Of a DNA stretch of 35,401 nucleotides, positions 23,390-31,943 are shown in pieces. Origin of the DNA: JBLNDG01 sp050261415 (GTDB lineage: Bacteria; Bacillota; Clostridia; Lutisporales; Lutisporaceae); NCBI GenBank assembly GCA_050261415.1, contig JBLNDG010000158.1:1-35401 (forward strand). The letters run 5' to 3'. Below the pieces are notes generated by a model that did no database searches, had not been told where the DNA came from, and saw only the letters and a list, made by a program, of their open reading frames with translations. Position 1 is the stretch's first letter, and every line of letters begins with the position of its first letter. The position numbers were made by a program, and so were the translations under genes.

Positions 23390-24340
23390 TTATTGCAATC
23401 CGTTCAACAATACCATATAGACCGGTATGAATATTATGCTGATTATAGTTGTTACGGTTACCATCACAGTTGCATACTCATAATCCGCATCATATGCTTT
23501 CGCAGTAATCGCCGACTGTGTAATAACAGGCATTGCTGACTGTATGATAAATACCTTTGTCATAAGTGCAGGGATAGGTATTATTAATGCCAATCCATAT
23601 ACGACAAGTGGGGCGAAAACAAATCTGCCAAAAAGCATGGCTGCCATATCCTTATCAAATTTGATCCTTTTTATGTCAATGCCGCCGAAGGTTATACCGA
23701 TAAAGAGCAGCGACAGTGGGGTAGTAAGGTTCCCCAGGTATTTACAGCTGTCCAATATGAAAGACGGAAGCTGAATCTTCAGGAATATCAGTATCACTCC
23801 CACAAGAAAACCAAGTAAAGGAGGTGAAAATACCCTTTTCACAGTGTTCAGGCCCAGTGGGTTTTCCTCTCCGGTGCTGCTATCCTTGCTGACTCCATAT
23901 ATCCCTATTGTCCAGAACAATGTGGTATTCGCCGCATAGTAGAAGAGAACATACGGGATGCTCTTTTCGCCGAAAAGTGCGATATTAATGGGCATCCCCA
24001 TGAATATCGTATTGGATGCGAAAAACATTGCCTGGAAGATTCCCCTTCTTCCCGGCCTGACACCAATAAGTTTGGCCGTGATCATTCCGGCGGTATAGCA
24101 TAGGAGCATTGAAGCAAAGGGTATTATTATACCTGCACCGGCACCTATAAGCTTATCCCTGTCAAAGGTCGTAACCAGGTTCGATATCATCAGGGCAGGC
24201 AGTGAAATGCTCACCACCAGCCGGGAGAACAACTTCGAAGTATCCTCGCCGAACCAGCCCTTCCGGGTAAGGTAATAGCCCAGCCCGATCATTATTACTA
24301 TACTTAGAACACTTTGAACTGCATTTATTACAACTTCCAT
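23390..24340 (-). CDS. AEC-family transporter (auxin efflux carrier type)
   Basis: Membrane carrier of 316 residues with about ten helices in two inverted halves. Family marks are the opening VLSIVIMIGLGYYLTRKGWF, the RLVVSISLPALMISNL segment, and the C-terminal QSAMPVITQSAITAKAYDAD crossover with the conserved Pro and the TVIT-like end. Bacterial members carry malate, malonate or other small organic acids. The ATG at 24340 is chosen because GGGAG lies eight bases upstream. It follows the NhaC gene after 49 bases and is followed by a terminator, so the two form an operon and may couple organic-acid efflux or uptake to sodium/proton exchange. Confidence 0.9.
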   Translation of the reverse strand: MEVVINAVQSVLSIVIMIGLGYYLTRKGWFGEDTSKLFSRLVVSISLPALMISNLVTTFDRDKLIGAGAGIIIPFASMLLCYTAGMITAKLIGVRPGRRGIFQAMFFASNTIFMGMPINIALFGEKSIPYVLFYYAANTTLFWTIGIYGVSKDSSTGEENPLGLNTVKRVFSPPLLGFLVGVILIFLKIQLPSFILDSCKYLGNLTTPLSLLFIGITFGGIDIKRIKFDKDMAAMLFGRFVFAPLVVYGLALIIPIPALMTKVFIIQSAMPVITQSAITAKAYDADYEYATVMVTVTTIISIIFIPVYMVLLNGLQ

Positions 24341-24389
24341 AACGCATACTCCCATATACTGTATTTATTATAATGTTTGCTGCAGCATA

Positions 24390-25718
24390 CTATTTGCCAA
24401 ACTCCAGCCTGAGGAATCTAAACCGCTTGGACAGCAGGCTGAACAGTGGTAAAATGTACAAGAATATTGCATACCCCACAAAGCCCGAATCAACAGCTAA
24501 AGTTGCTGCCGGTACTGCTGCCGAGATATTCCATGGAATCATTACCGATAATACAATTGCGGTATCCTCAATATCGATTGCCATTTCATACTTGTCTTTT
24601 CCACTCGAATCATACACTTTTTTCATAAGCTGATATGCAAGCATCAACGCAAGAGTCTGGCTGCACCCGAAAGAGCTTGTCACCAGACTGGTTATTATCA
24701 TTGTGGCAAATATGCCTATCTTACTGCTCAGCTTTTCAAACCATGCCTCTATGTCCTTCAGCAGGGCGGCACCTTCAAATACTCCGGACAGTGCAAAGGC
24801 AACCAGGATTATCAAAGCTGATTTAAGCATTGAAATTACACCGCCGCCCTTTATTATACCGCCGAGAAGGGTTTGTCCACTCATTTCATAGCCGGATACT
24901 ATGTATCTCAATATATCCGGAATTGCAACCTTCTGAACAAGTACGGCGATAACAGCCCCGCAAACAATGCTTATAAACATTGACAGCTTTACATCCACCC
25001 TGAAAGCAGCAAGCAAAAGGATAACAACAGCCGGCAATATGACTATCACATTAAGATTGAAGGCATTCATTATCTCAGTACTTATGCGGTTTTCCCCAAG
25101 ATGCAGCGGATTCTTAAGGGACAACACAGTATAAATTGCCAATGTAAAAACAAAAGGAACGACCGTAGTCTTGAACATATTTTTCACGTTTTTGTACAAT
25201 TCTGTATCAGTTACTGCCGCAACAAGATTTGCGCTGGACGACATCGGAGAAATCCTGTCACCGAAATATGCACCGGCTATTATTGCCCCTGAGACCATGT
25301 TTATGTTCATGTTCCCGCCCTTCACCATAACGATCAGAATTGTTCCGATAGTTCCTACCGTTCCGAAGGAGGATCCAAGCAGAACAGATACTATGCAGCT
25401 CAATATAAAGGCATATACTACAAAATAGTTGGGATTCATCAGCTTTATCCCGTAGTACACCACATAGGCAACTGTTCCTGATGCCCTCCACACTGCAGTA
25501 ATAGCGCCTATGAGAATAAGTATGTTTATTATCATGAGTGACTTTCTGGAGCTTCTGAGAACCATACCCATCAGTTCACCGGACTTGAAGCCGTGCCTCG
25601 CTGCAATAGCTATAAAAATAATTAGTCCTGCAAAAAGGGGATAAAACAGGAATATCCCCTTATAAACACAATACATCAGCAGTATAAATACAGCACATAA
25701 TGCTGCGATTACATCCAT
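24390..25718 (-). CDS. NhaC-family sodium/proton antiporter
   Basis: Integral membrane protein of 442 residues with eleven to twelve helices. NhaC/IT-superfamily motifs are GSSFGTVGTIGTILIVM, GAYFGDRISPMSSSANLVAAVTDTELYKNV and SFGCSQTLALMLAYQLM, the last two being the pseudo-symmetric substrate loops. Family members exchange Na+ for H+, or in related MleN proteins malate-2H+ for lactate-Na+. The neighbouring organic-acid-type AEC carrier makes the latter kind worth considering. GGGGGTAGGG lies before the ATG. It is the first gene of a two-gene operon. Confidence 0.9.
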   Translation of the reverse strand: MDVIAALCAVFILLMYCVYKGIFLFYPLFAGLIIFIAIAARHGFKSGELMGMVLRSSRKSLMIINILILIGAITAVWRASGTVAYVVYYGIKLMNPNYFVVYAFILSCIVSVLLGSSFGTVGTIGTILIVMVKGGNMNINMVSGAIIAGAYFGDRISPMSSSANLVAAVTDTELYKNVKNMFKTTVVPFVFTLAIYTVLSLKNPLHLGENRISTEIMNAFNLNVIVILPAVVILLLAAFRVDVKLSMFISIVCGAVIAVLVQKVAIPDILRYIVSGYEMSGQTLLGGIIKGGGVISMLKSALIILVAFALSGVFEGAALLKDIEAWFEKLSSKIGIFATMIITSLVTSSFGCSQTLALMLAYQLMKKVYDSSGKDKYEMAIDIEDTAIVLSVMIPWNISAAVPAATLAVDSGFVGYAIFLYILPLFSLLSKRFRFLRLEFGK

Positions 25719-25794
25719 ATGACCCTACCCCCAGCCAATCAAAGAATGTTAGAGAAACCATATTTTATATTATAGTCCATAATTTCTGCCTTTT

Positions 25795-26189
25795 CTATAT
25801 ATACTCCTTCAGTTCCTTAATTTCTTCGACTAATTTCTTGTATTCGGCATCAAGCGCCTGGATATCATCGCCTTTCCCCGGCATGGAAAGCCTGCTCAGC
25901 ACCTCCGAAAGTCTGGTTTCAAGTATCAGCTTCTGTTTTTTGCCGTATGATTATCTATTTCTCCCTCACCGCTATCTTCAAGCTGTGCGATATATGAAAA
26001 ATCTCCATAGCATTTTACATATCCCCCGGAAACCTCATTGCTGCCTGCAATAATGTCAAGCAGTATCGTCTTGCCTGTACCATTTGCGCCCACTATACCA
26101 ATCTTATCTCCGCTGTATGCCTTAAAATCCTTTATATCCAACAGCAGCCTGTCTCCATAGTATTTCTTCAAATTACATATCTCAAGCAT
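25795..26189 (-). pseudogene. ABC-F ATPase remnant (antibiotic-resistance type)
   Basis: The N-terminus is intact: MLEICNLKKYYGDRLLLDIK, Walker A GANGTGKT (about 36-43), and about 80 residues in all. The reading then breaks near 25950. In another frame the last 50 residues of an ABC-F protein follow, a Lys/Glu-rich helical tail (LILETRLSEVLSRLSM, then EYKKLVEEIKELKEYI) to a TAG at 25795. Intact proteins have about 490-540 residues, so nearly the whole middle, including both signature motifs, is deleted. ABC-F proteins of this group remove ribosome-targeting antibiotics. The upstream attenuator (26190-26470) is still complete, which supports a former drug-resistance role. Confidence 0.85.
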
Positions 26190-26193
26190 TAAC

Positions 26194-26226
26194 AAAAAAT
26201 CCCCTCCTGTGTCGTCCGGAGAGGAT
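26194..26226 (-). terminator. attenuator terminator overlapping the ABC-F ribosome site
   Basis: On the minus strand ATCCTCTCC (26226-26218) and GGAGGGGAT (26207-26199) form a nine-pair stem with one G-U, followed by six T. The right arm contains the AGGAGGGG ribosome site, so the hairpin can both stop transcription and hide the start. A competing stem is possible: GGATAGGCA (26307-26299) with TGCTATCC (26230-26223), which shares four bases with the terminator arm. Confidence 0.8.
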
Positions 26227-26385
26227 AGCATGACCATATGCAAGTATGCATACCAATATACGGTAATACTTGTATAATAAAATATATTGAGCAGGAATGC
26301 CTATCCTAACCGGAAACAATATCGGCGCAACACAAAAACCACCTTCACCGAAGGATACTACGCCCATCTATCAATTTGTTCCAAA

Positions 26386-26403
26386 TTAGAATAACATTCT
26401 CAT
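26386..26403 (-). CDS. candidate leader peptide MRMLF of the ABC-F attenuator
   Basis: A five-codon frame (ATG AGA ATG TTA TTC TAA) begins about 32 bases after the predicted transcription start. AAGGTAAGG lies upstream, though with a longer gap (about 12 bases) than ideal. Leaders of ABC-F genes such as vmlR use short peptides on which drug-stalled ribosomes switch the downstream hairpin. This is the best-placed candidate in the leader, but translation is not proven. Confidence 0.4.
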   Translation of the reverse strand: MRMLF

Positions 26404-26441
26404 CGTACGCAAGTACCTTACCTTTCTTCAATTTCGTCTAT

Positions 26442-26470
26442 ATTATATTAGAGAAGTATTTCCCCGTCAA
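26442..26470 (-). promoter_or_regulatory. ABC-F leader promoter
   Basis: TTGACG (26470-26465), 17 bases, TATAAT (26447-26442) on the minus strand: a strong sigma-A promoter. The transcript would carry a leader of about 245 bases before the ABC-F start. Confidence 0.85.
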
Positions 26471-26581
26471 GTTATAATTATGTAACTTTTTCAAAACTTT
26501 GTTATTGTAGACACAAGTAGGAGGATATTGACCCAATATGTCGAATGTATAACAATGACAAAAGCTAGGGGGAGCTGGAAT

Positions 26582-27829
26582 ATGGACCTTACCATGCAAA
26601 GAGCGCGGCATGTTATAAATGCCTTAAAAAACGGTGTAGTGCCCGATGAGGACCTTGAGCTTCTATGCGTAGGACGTGACAGGGAAACCGAGGAGTTTAA
26701 GAGGTGCTTCGAGCTTACTGCTGACGGCAGCGGTGTAGTCAAATTTCTGAACGGAGAATACGGTTCGGGCAAGTCCTTTCTTTTGAATGTCATTAAGCAG
26801 ATCGCAGTCAAAAACAATTTCATCGTTTCAAAGATACAGGTAGATAGGGGCTTTAGGTTCAACAACCTTGAACACCTTTATTATCATGTAATGCACAATT
26901 TGACACTCAATGTTACGGGACGCTCGGTGACAAGCTTTGAAGGCATTTTTGACCTCTGGATAAAAAAGCTCCAGGATACCAAGGACAAGGCCAAGGCAAC
27001 AGAAGAAATAAACAGAGTTATTTCTTCCCTTGGGGAGTACAACATGTCTTTCTCAAGAGCATTTCTCTCATATATAAGAGCAAGAATCGAAAAGAATAAT
27101 GAATTGTCCGGCGCTGTAGCTTCCTGGCTTATGGGCGAGAAAAACATACCTGCAGCGCTGAAGACAAAATTTGATATAACGGGAAATATTGATAAGCTTA
27201 ATTCCATAGATTTTCTTAAAGCCTTCATAAAGCTTATCAAGCTTCTTGGGTACAACGGCCTTGTAATACTGGTAGACGAGCTTGAGCTGATTATGAATGA
27301 GAGGGTTGATATCCGCAGGGTATCCTATGAGAATCTCAGGAATATAATTGATATGAGCTGTTCAGGGGAATTCGGCAACTGTATGTTTGTATTCGGAGCA
27401 ACCAAGGAATTCTTCGAAAACCCCGAAAAAGGCGTCAGGACTTATGAAGCACTTTCGCAAAGGCTTGGGGATGCGATTGACAAATGCAATTCCGCCCTTT
27501 GTGATTTGCGGCAGCCCATAATACATCTGCAAAAGCTCAGTGTAGAAGATTTTCAGGAGCTTACCGACAGGGTAATAGAAATATATAAAACACTGTACAG
27601 CTTCGAACCTAAAATAACCAACGAATCTATAAGGAGCTGGACCTTCATATCCTGTAAGAAGTTCGGCGCCAAAATTTCCGAGCTCAGTATAAGGGAATAC
27701 CTTACAAAGCTTATTGAAGTACTGGATATAATGGAGCAGCACCCCGACAATACAGTATTTAAAGCTGAGCTTAAAGCCGTAAAAAAGGGAGATACGGAGA
27801 TATATATAAACAGCAGCTTAAAAGCTTAA
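26582..27829 (+). CDS. BrxD-like P-loop ATPase (DUF2791), solitary
   Basis: Cytoplasmic ATPase of 415 residues from the ATG at 26582 (AGGGGGAG seven bases upstream); it starts MDLTMQRARHVINALKNGVV as family members do. Walker A is GEYGSGKS (58-65), Walker B LVILVDELE (about 227-235), and a sensor-type FVFGATKEFF follows. The layout matches DUF2791/BrxD proteins, the ATPase of some BREX phage-defence systems, which also occur with TerB-like and helicase genes in other clusters. Here no methylase, PglZ, BrxL, TerB or helicase gene is adjacent: upstream is a dead ABC-F gene, downstream a convergent peptidase. It is therefore either an orphan of a defence cluster or a stand-alone member with another role. 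The frame is fully intact. Confidence 0.8.
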   Translation: MDLTMQRARHVINALKNGVVPDEDLELLCVGRDRETEEFKRCFELTADGSGVVKFLNGEYGSGKSFLLNVIKQIAVKNNFIVSKIQVDRGFRFNNLEHLYYHVMHNLTLNVTGRSVTSFEGIFDLWIKKLQDTKDKAKATEEINRVISSLGEYNMSFSRAFLSYIRARIEKNNELSGAVASWLMGEKNIPAALKTKFDITGNIDKLNSIDFLKAFIKLIKLLGYNGLVILVDELELIMNERVDIRRVSYENLRNIIDMSCSGEFGNCMFVFGATKEFFENPEKGVRTYEALSQRLGDAIDKCNSALCDLRQPIIHLQKLSVEDFQELTDRVIEIYKTLYSFEPKITNESIRSWTFISCKKFGAKISELSIREYLTKLIEVLDIMEQHPDNTVFKAELKAVKKGDTEIYINSSLKA

Positions 27830-27842
27830 AATATAAGCAAGA

Positions 27843-27872
27843 AAAGGCCGGGTGTCAGACAACCCAGCCTTA
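27843..27872. terminator. convergent bidirectional terminator
   Basis: AAGGCCGGGT (27844-27853) and ACCCAGCCTT (27862-27871) pair with one mismatch around an eight-base loop. It separates the plus-strand ATPase from the minus-strand peptidase; the tails are only moderately T-rich. Confidence 0.75.
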
Positions 27873-27878
27873 AATATT

Positions 27879-30800
27879 CTAATCTTCAAGGTTTGAAGCG
27901 AAAATGGCATTGGCAAGCATTCTCCACTCTTTTTGCGGATGAGCCTTGTTTACAATGTTGTTTGCAAACAGGGTCACATCAGAGTTTCCGGCCTTTGCTG
28001 AAACAGCCAGTGTCATGCCTCTTACCACTTCATTTCCGGTCCACCAGCCTGCTTTGAAATAATCATCCTTGTCAGAAACCCATACAAGCACTTCTGCCCC
28101 TTCAGGTACAGAACTGATATATGCGCCTTGGGAATCATACAGGATTTCATCTGCACCATAGTTTGCGGTAATCAGACTGTCCTGTGAAGTATGCGCTCTC
28201 AGCAAGCCCTCATACCCGGTATAAACAAATTCGATTCCGGGCAGGAGCCCTGAATTGGAAACATTCCTTATTCCATTTCTGCTTATCCCTATGTAAGGCT
28301 TGCCTTCCTGCAAATATCCGCTTATGTTTGTTGTAGAATCTGCAACCAGTATATTACTTTTAGCTGTACTGCTCACAATATTAAAACCTAGTTCTGACAA
28401 TGCAAACTTCAAATGTCCTGTTCCGGTGACGGCAACGTCAGGCCGCAGTATAGCCTTTGCTGTTGAGGCATTATCATAGTTTACAACTTTCAATAGGTAG
28501 CCGTCCTTGATGCTTTCCAGATCATTCCTTGGCACGAGGAAATCACCGGCCTCATAGTCTTCACCTGAAGAAACCAACATCTTTACAGTACTTCCGGAAT
28601 CCAGAAGTTCGTTTACCGCTCTTACGGCATCATTGCTTATATTCCTTACTACCAAGTCTCCGGTTCCATCAGGAATTGATGTTTCCGGGATCTCAACCCC
28701 ATCAATTTCCTTGACGGCTCCCCTGAAAGCATCAGGAATTCTCACTGCATACCTGTCAAAGCCTCTCGTGTCATGAAAATTCATTACTATCTCCGCATAC
28801 AGTTCTGCAAAGTCCGATACATCATAGCCGTCATAGAGTACACAGTTTGCATAACCTCTCATCGCCTGGTGCATATCCACTACAAAGCTTCCAGCAGGAT
28901 ATGTCACTCCTTCTGCCTCAACATCCTTCTTGGATACAGATGCCTTTATACCGTTCCTCAGAAGGTACTCCACAATTTTATAAGCCTCAGATGTATTTCT
29001 CTGCAGGTTTTCATCTACGGGTATTACATAATATTCAGGGAAGAAGTTCTCGTTCCCGCCCCTGGGCCTTCCAATCACTTCTCCTGCCGCATTCATAAGG
29101 TACTGGTCCACTTCCCTGCTGTCCAGCCCTTCAATGCCTCTTTCAAAGTATTCCAGCTGGTTCATCATTAGCTCTTCTTTATTGTCCAGTACATATCTGG
29201 TGGATGCAAAGCCTGCTGCTACAAGGGCATCAACAGAGTCCTGGTTCAAATCGGGTATTTCTATTGTATGCCCCAGCGAACCGTGGAACATTGCATAGGT
29301 TGGAGTATAAGCAGGTGTCCCGTCATCCCAGGTTCCAGGATAATCCTCATAAGGGATTTCATAATTCGTATACTTTGTATTTGCGATTCCTGCCCGCCCC
29401 ATAAGGTTTGCCTGCTCAACCATGTTTTCTATAAGAAGGTCATATTCATAGTTCGGCTCATGGGGCGTTGTACAGGGTTCAAGAAGAAAACCATTGACAA
29501 AGCCATGGAAGTCAAGGAAGGAAATTGGCTTCCACTTTGCTATTTCACCGGTTGTCATTATTGACTCCACTTGAGTCTGGTATCCGTTATCCCTGTTTAC
29601 ATCGAACCCGTTTACATTTGCTCTTGCGTTATAGAACCTGCCGTCAGGGTTTTCTGTGAAGTTAAACAGGAATATTATATTGTCCAGTGCTTCATCAACG
29701 TCTATGGTGATTGTTTCTTCCTGACCGGGAATCTCCAAGTTGGAGTACCAACCCTCATATCCGGTAGGCACATCAGTAGAGCCGCAGAGCTTGTATGTTA
29801 TTGTGTCCTTGGTCGCAAGCTCTTCAAGCAGTTCAAATATTGCATCAGGCCCCGGAGCTTCATCAGGGTGTATGTTGTTAAACCAGATGGGTACTTTATA
29901 ATCCTTATGGGAGCCATTTTCAAGCTTTTTCTGTAACTTGTCCGGATTCCCGGTCATTTCTTCAACAGTACTGTTTAAATATTCATCTACAGATTCCTTG
30001 TTTTCTGCCAGTATTACAAAATGCGCATCCCTGCCGTCTACTGTCTTGCCTAGGGATTTGTATTCAAGATACCTGTCACTTTGTGCATTCTCAAATATCT
30101 CATCTATTGCCGGTTTGAATTCATCATAGGTATGGTATGAATCATAAGGGTTTATCCTCAAGGTTTCCGATAGTATTTCATTTTTTTCAGCATCCTTTAC
30201 CTGCAAATCATAGTAACCGATAAGGCTTGGGTAAAGTCTTCTTGCAGAACCGCTCAAATCGGTTGTCCCATAAGGAAGGTCGAATTTTATGGTAGCTTTG
30301 ACTTTTCCGTTTTCAATAGCTGGTCCTGCTGAAAATGTTACGAAAGGATCACCGCTATATGACCCTGATTTATACTTTTTCCATTCGCTGAAAGCCATCC
30401 CTCCCAGAGTCCACTCCAGAGCATTCAAATTTGGTGTATATCCAAAGTTCAAGGTTACCTCTATCCCTTTTACCTCTGTCATGGATACCATGCTTTCACT
30501 GAGTTCCATTCCCTTTACTCCGGAGGTCTCACCTGATTGCAACAGCAGCTTGGTAAGAACCTGGCTGAAAGTGCTTAATCTCTCGCTTATTCTCCCAGGG
30601 AAGGTTTCTTCAATATATTCCATATTATCATACTTAGTATGCCATATTTCACCGTTATCCCCATATTCAAGGGCTACCTGCGTATAACCGTCAAGTTCTC
30701 CAAGCTCCCAATTTGTAGCTTCAAAGTATGTATATGGTATTCCGGCACTTTTAAAGGGTGCATGGTCGCTCCAGTCACCGGCAGTCCCTTTGGGATAATC

Positions 30801-31784
30801 AGAATTAAGCCCCGGGTTTGTCTGAAGGTTAAGACCGTTTTCCCTGGCTATGCTCAAGGCCAGCTCCCTACCCCAGCCTTTTTCTCCCTCATCCCCATAG
30901 ACGTACATATTGTCTCCTACAGCACAACTGTCGAGGTTTACCATCATGACAGTATTCTTAATCTCTTCTTCATTCATTTGTGATACATAATACTCAGAGC
31001 CTTTCAGGCCTAACTCTTCTGCTCCAAAAGCAATAAATTTTATAGTATAGGGAGTATCCATATTTGCCAGTCTTTCAGCCGCTTCCAGCATTATTGCGAC
31101 ACCGGATGAATTATCATCTGCTCCTTTGCTGCCTTTTACATCTACAGAATCATAATGTGCGCCCACAATGATCTGTTTTCCCGATAAACCGGTCTTTACA
31201 GCAATTACATTGGCAGAATACACATAGTCTGTTACCTTATCATTCTTATCCCTCAACTCTGCTGAGAAAGGCTGAATTTCAACATCGTAGTAGCTACCCA
31301 GCACAGTTTCTATGTACTTAAGAGCATCATTCTCTCCACTAACTTTGTTAACCTTTTTGTCTTTCTCCTCCGGTTTTTTTGAGGTAAATGCAACTCTCTG
31401 TCCAATATTTTCAGACAGGTATTCCAAGTGCTTCAATGCTATACTGCCTGCATCAGTCATATCAATTGAAGGCTCAGCCGCAAGTATACCCATTTCCTGA
31501 TTTTTCTCTTCTGACTCCACAGGTTTCTTACTTTTTACCGCACCAAAAGAATTGTCCTCATCAATGGCTTCAGGGCTTTCGGCATATTCCTCCCCATTCC
31601 TGTCGCTGTACATGAATTTCGTCTCCGGATCCTCCGGCTCACCATTGGCACCTGATTCATCGATATCCATTGCAATAGTATCTTCTTCGTCTGTCTTCCC
31701 TTGCGCCTGTATTACCATAGGGGAAAGCACCGTTGACACGATCAGCGCAAATACAAGCAGCAGCGCCAGCTTTTTTCCGTACAT
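27879..31784 (-). CDS. secreted M28-M14 double metallopeptidase (1301 residues)
   Basis: One polypeptide with two complete zinc peptidases. A signal peptide (about 1-28, ending IQAQG) is followed by an acidic pro-region. The M28 aminopeptidase domain (about 130-420) has its ligands: His210/Asp212 (AHYDSVD), ADDNSSG, Glu-Glu in GAEELGLKG, NLDSCAVG, and His near 341 (SDHAPF). A beta-sandwich linker follows (about 425-570). The M14 carboxypeptidase domain (about 580-900) has His639 and Glu642 (HPDE), Arg in DVNRDN (about 729), His760 (DFHGF) and catalytic Glu842 (HTIEIPD). The last 400 residues are a C-terminal region common in large bacterial M14 proteins. It may trim peptides from both ends outside the cell. 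AAAGGAGG precedes the ATG. No anchor domain is evident. Confidence 0.9.
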   Translation of the reverse strand: MYGKKLALLLVFALIVSTVLSPMVIQAQGKTDEEDTIAMDIDESGANGEPEDPETKFMYSDRNGEEYAESPEAIDEDNSFGAVKSKKPVESEEKNQEMGILAAEPSIDMTDAGSIALKHLEYLSENIGQRVAFTSKKPEEKDKKVNKVSGENDALKYIETVLGSYYDVEIQPFSAELRDKNDKVTDYVYSANVIAVKTGLSGKQIIVGAHYDSVDVKGSKGADDNSSGVAIMLEAAERLANMDTPYTIKFIAFGAEELGLKGSEYYVSQMNEEEIKNTVMMVNLDSCAVGDNMYVYGDEGEKGWGRELALSIARENGLNLQTNPGLNSDYPKGTAGDWSDHAPFKSAGIPYTYFEATNWELGELDGYTQVALEYGDNGEIWHTKYDNMEYIEETFPGRISERLSTFSQVLTKLLLQSGETSGVKGMELSESMVSMTEVKGIEVTLNFGYTPNLNALEWTLGGMAFSEWKKYKSGSYSGDPFVTFSAGPAIENGKVKATIKFDLPYGTTDLSGSARRLYPSLIGYYDLQVKDAEKNEILSETLRINPYDSYHTYDEFKPAIDEIFENAQSDRYLEYKSLGKTVDGRDAHFVILAENKESVDEYLNSTVEEMTGNPDKLQKKLENGSHKDYKVPIWFNNIHPDEAPGPDAIFELLEELATKDTITYKLCGSTDVPTGYEGWYSNLEIPGQEETITIDVDEALDNIIFLFNFTENPDGRFYNARANVNGFDVNRDNGYQTQVESIMTTGEIAKWKPISFLDFHGFVNGFLLEPCTTPHEPNYEYDLLIENMVEQANLMGRAGIANTKYTNYEIPYEDYPGTWDDGTPAYTPTYAMFHGSLGHTIEIPDLNQDSVDALVAAGFASTRYVLDNKEELMMNQLEYFERGIEGLDSREVDQYLMNAAGEVIGRPRGGNENFFPEYYVIPVDENLQRNTSEAYKIVEYLLRNGIKASVSKKDVEAEGVTYPAGSFVVDMHQAMRGYANCVLYDGYDVSDFAELYAEIVMNFHDTRGFDRYAVRIPDAFRGAVKEIDGVEIPETSIPDGTGDLVVRNISNDAVRAVNELLDSGSTVKMLVSSGEDYEAGDFLVPRNDLESIKDGYLLKVVNYDNASTAKAILRPDVAVTGTGHLKFALSELGFNIVSSTAKSNILVADSTTNISGYLQEGKPYIGISRNGIRNVSNSGLLPGIEFVYTGYEGLLRAHTSQDSLITANYGADEILYDSQGAYISSVPEGAEVLVWVSDKDDYFKAGWWTGNEVVRGMTLAVSAKAGNSDVTLFANNIVNKAHPQKEWRMLANAIFASNLED

Positions 31785-31895
31785 AATATTCCTCCTTTTT
31801 ATCTTTTTTTTGGCAGGAGTTAAGAACCAAAATACCTATCCTCCCTAAGACAAACATATTCACATAGATATAAAACTAGTACACATGATTTGTCC

Positions 31896-31928
31896 CACAA
31901 AAAAACACAGTCCTTAATGAACTGTGTC
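31896..31928 (-). terminator. terminator of RocB-like gene
   Basis: ACACAGT (31905-31911) and ACTGTGT (31921-31927) form a 7-bp stem with a nine-base loop; on the minus strand a run of T follows. It isolates the RocB-like gene from the M28-M14 gene downstream. Confidence 0.85.
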
Positions 31929-31943
31929 TTTATATAAGCGGAG

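Noticed and set aside
26182..26367. A 61-codon minus-strand frame across the ABC-F leader
   Set aside because: No ribosome site, and it runs through the attenuator hairpins, which explain the region better.
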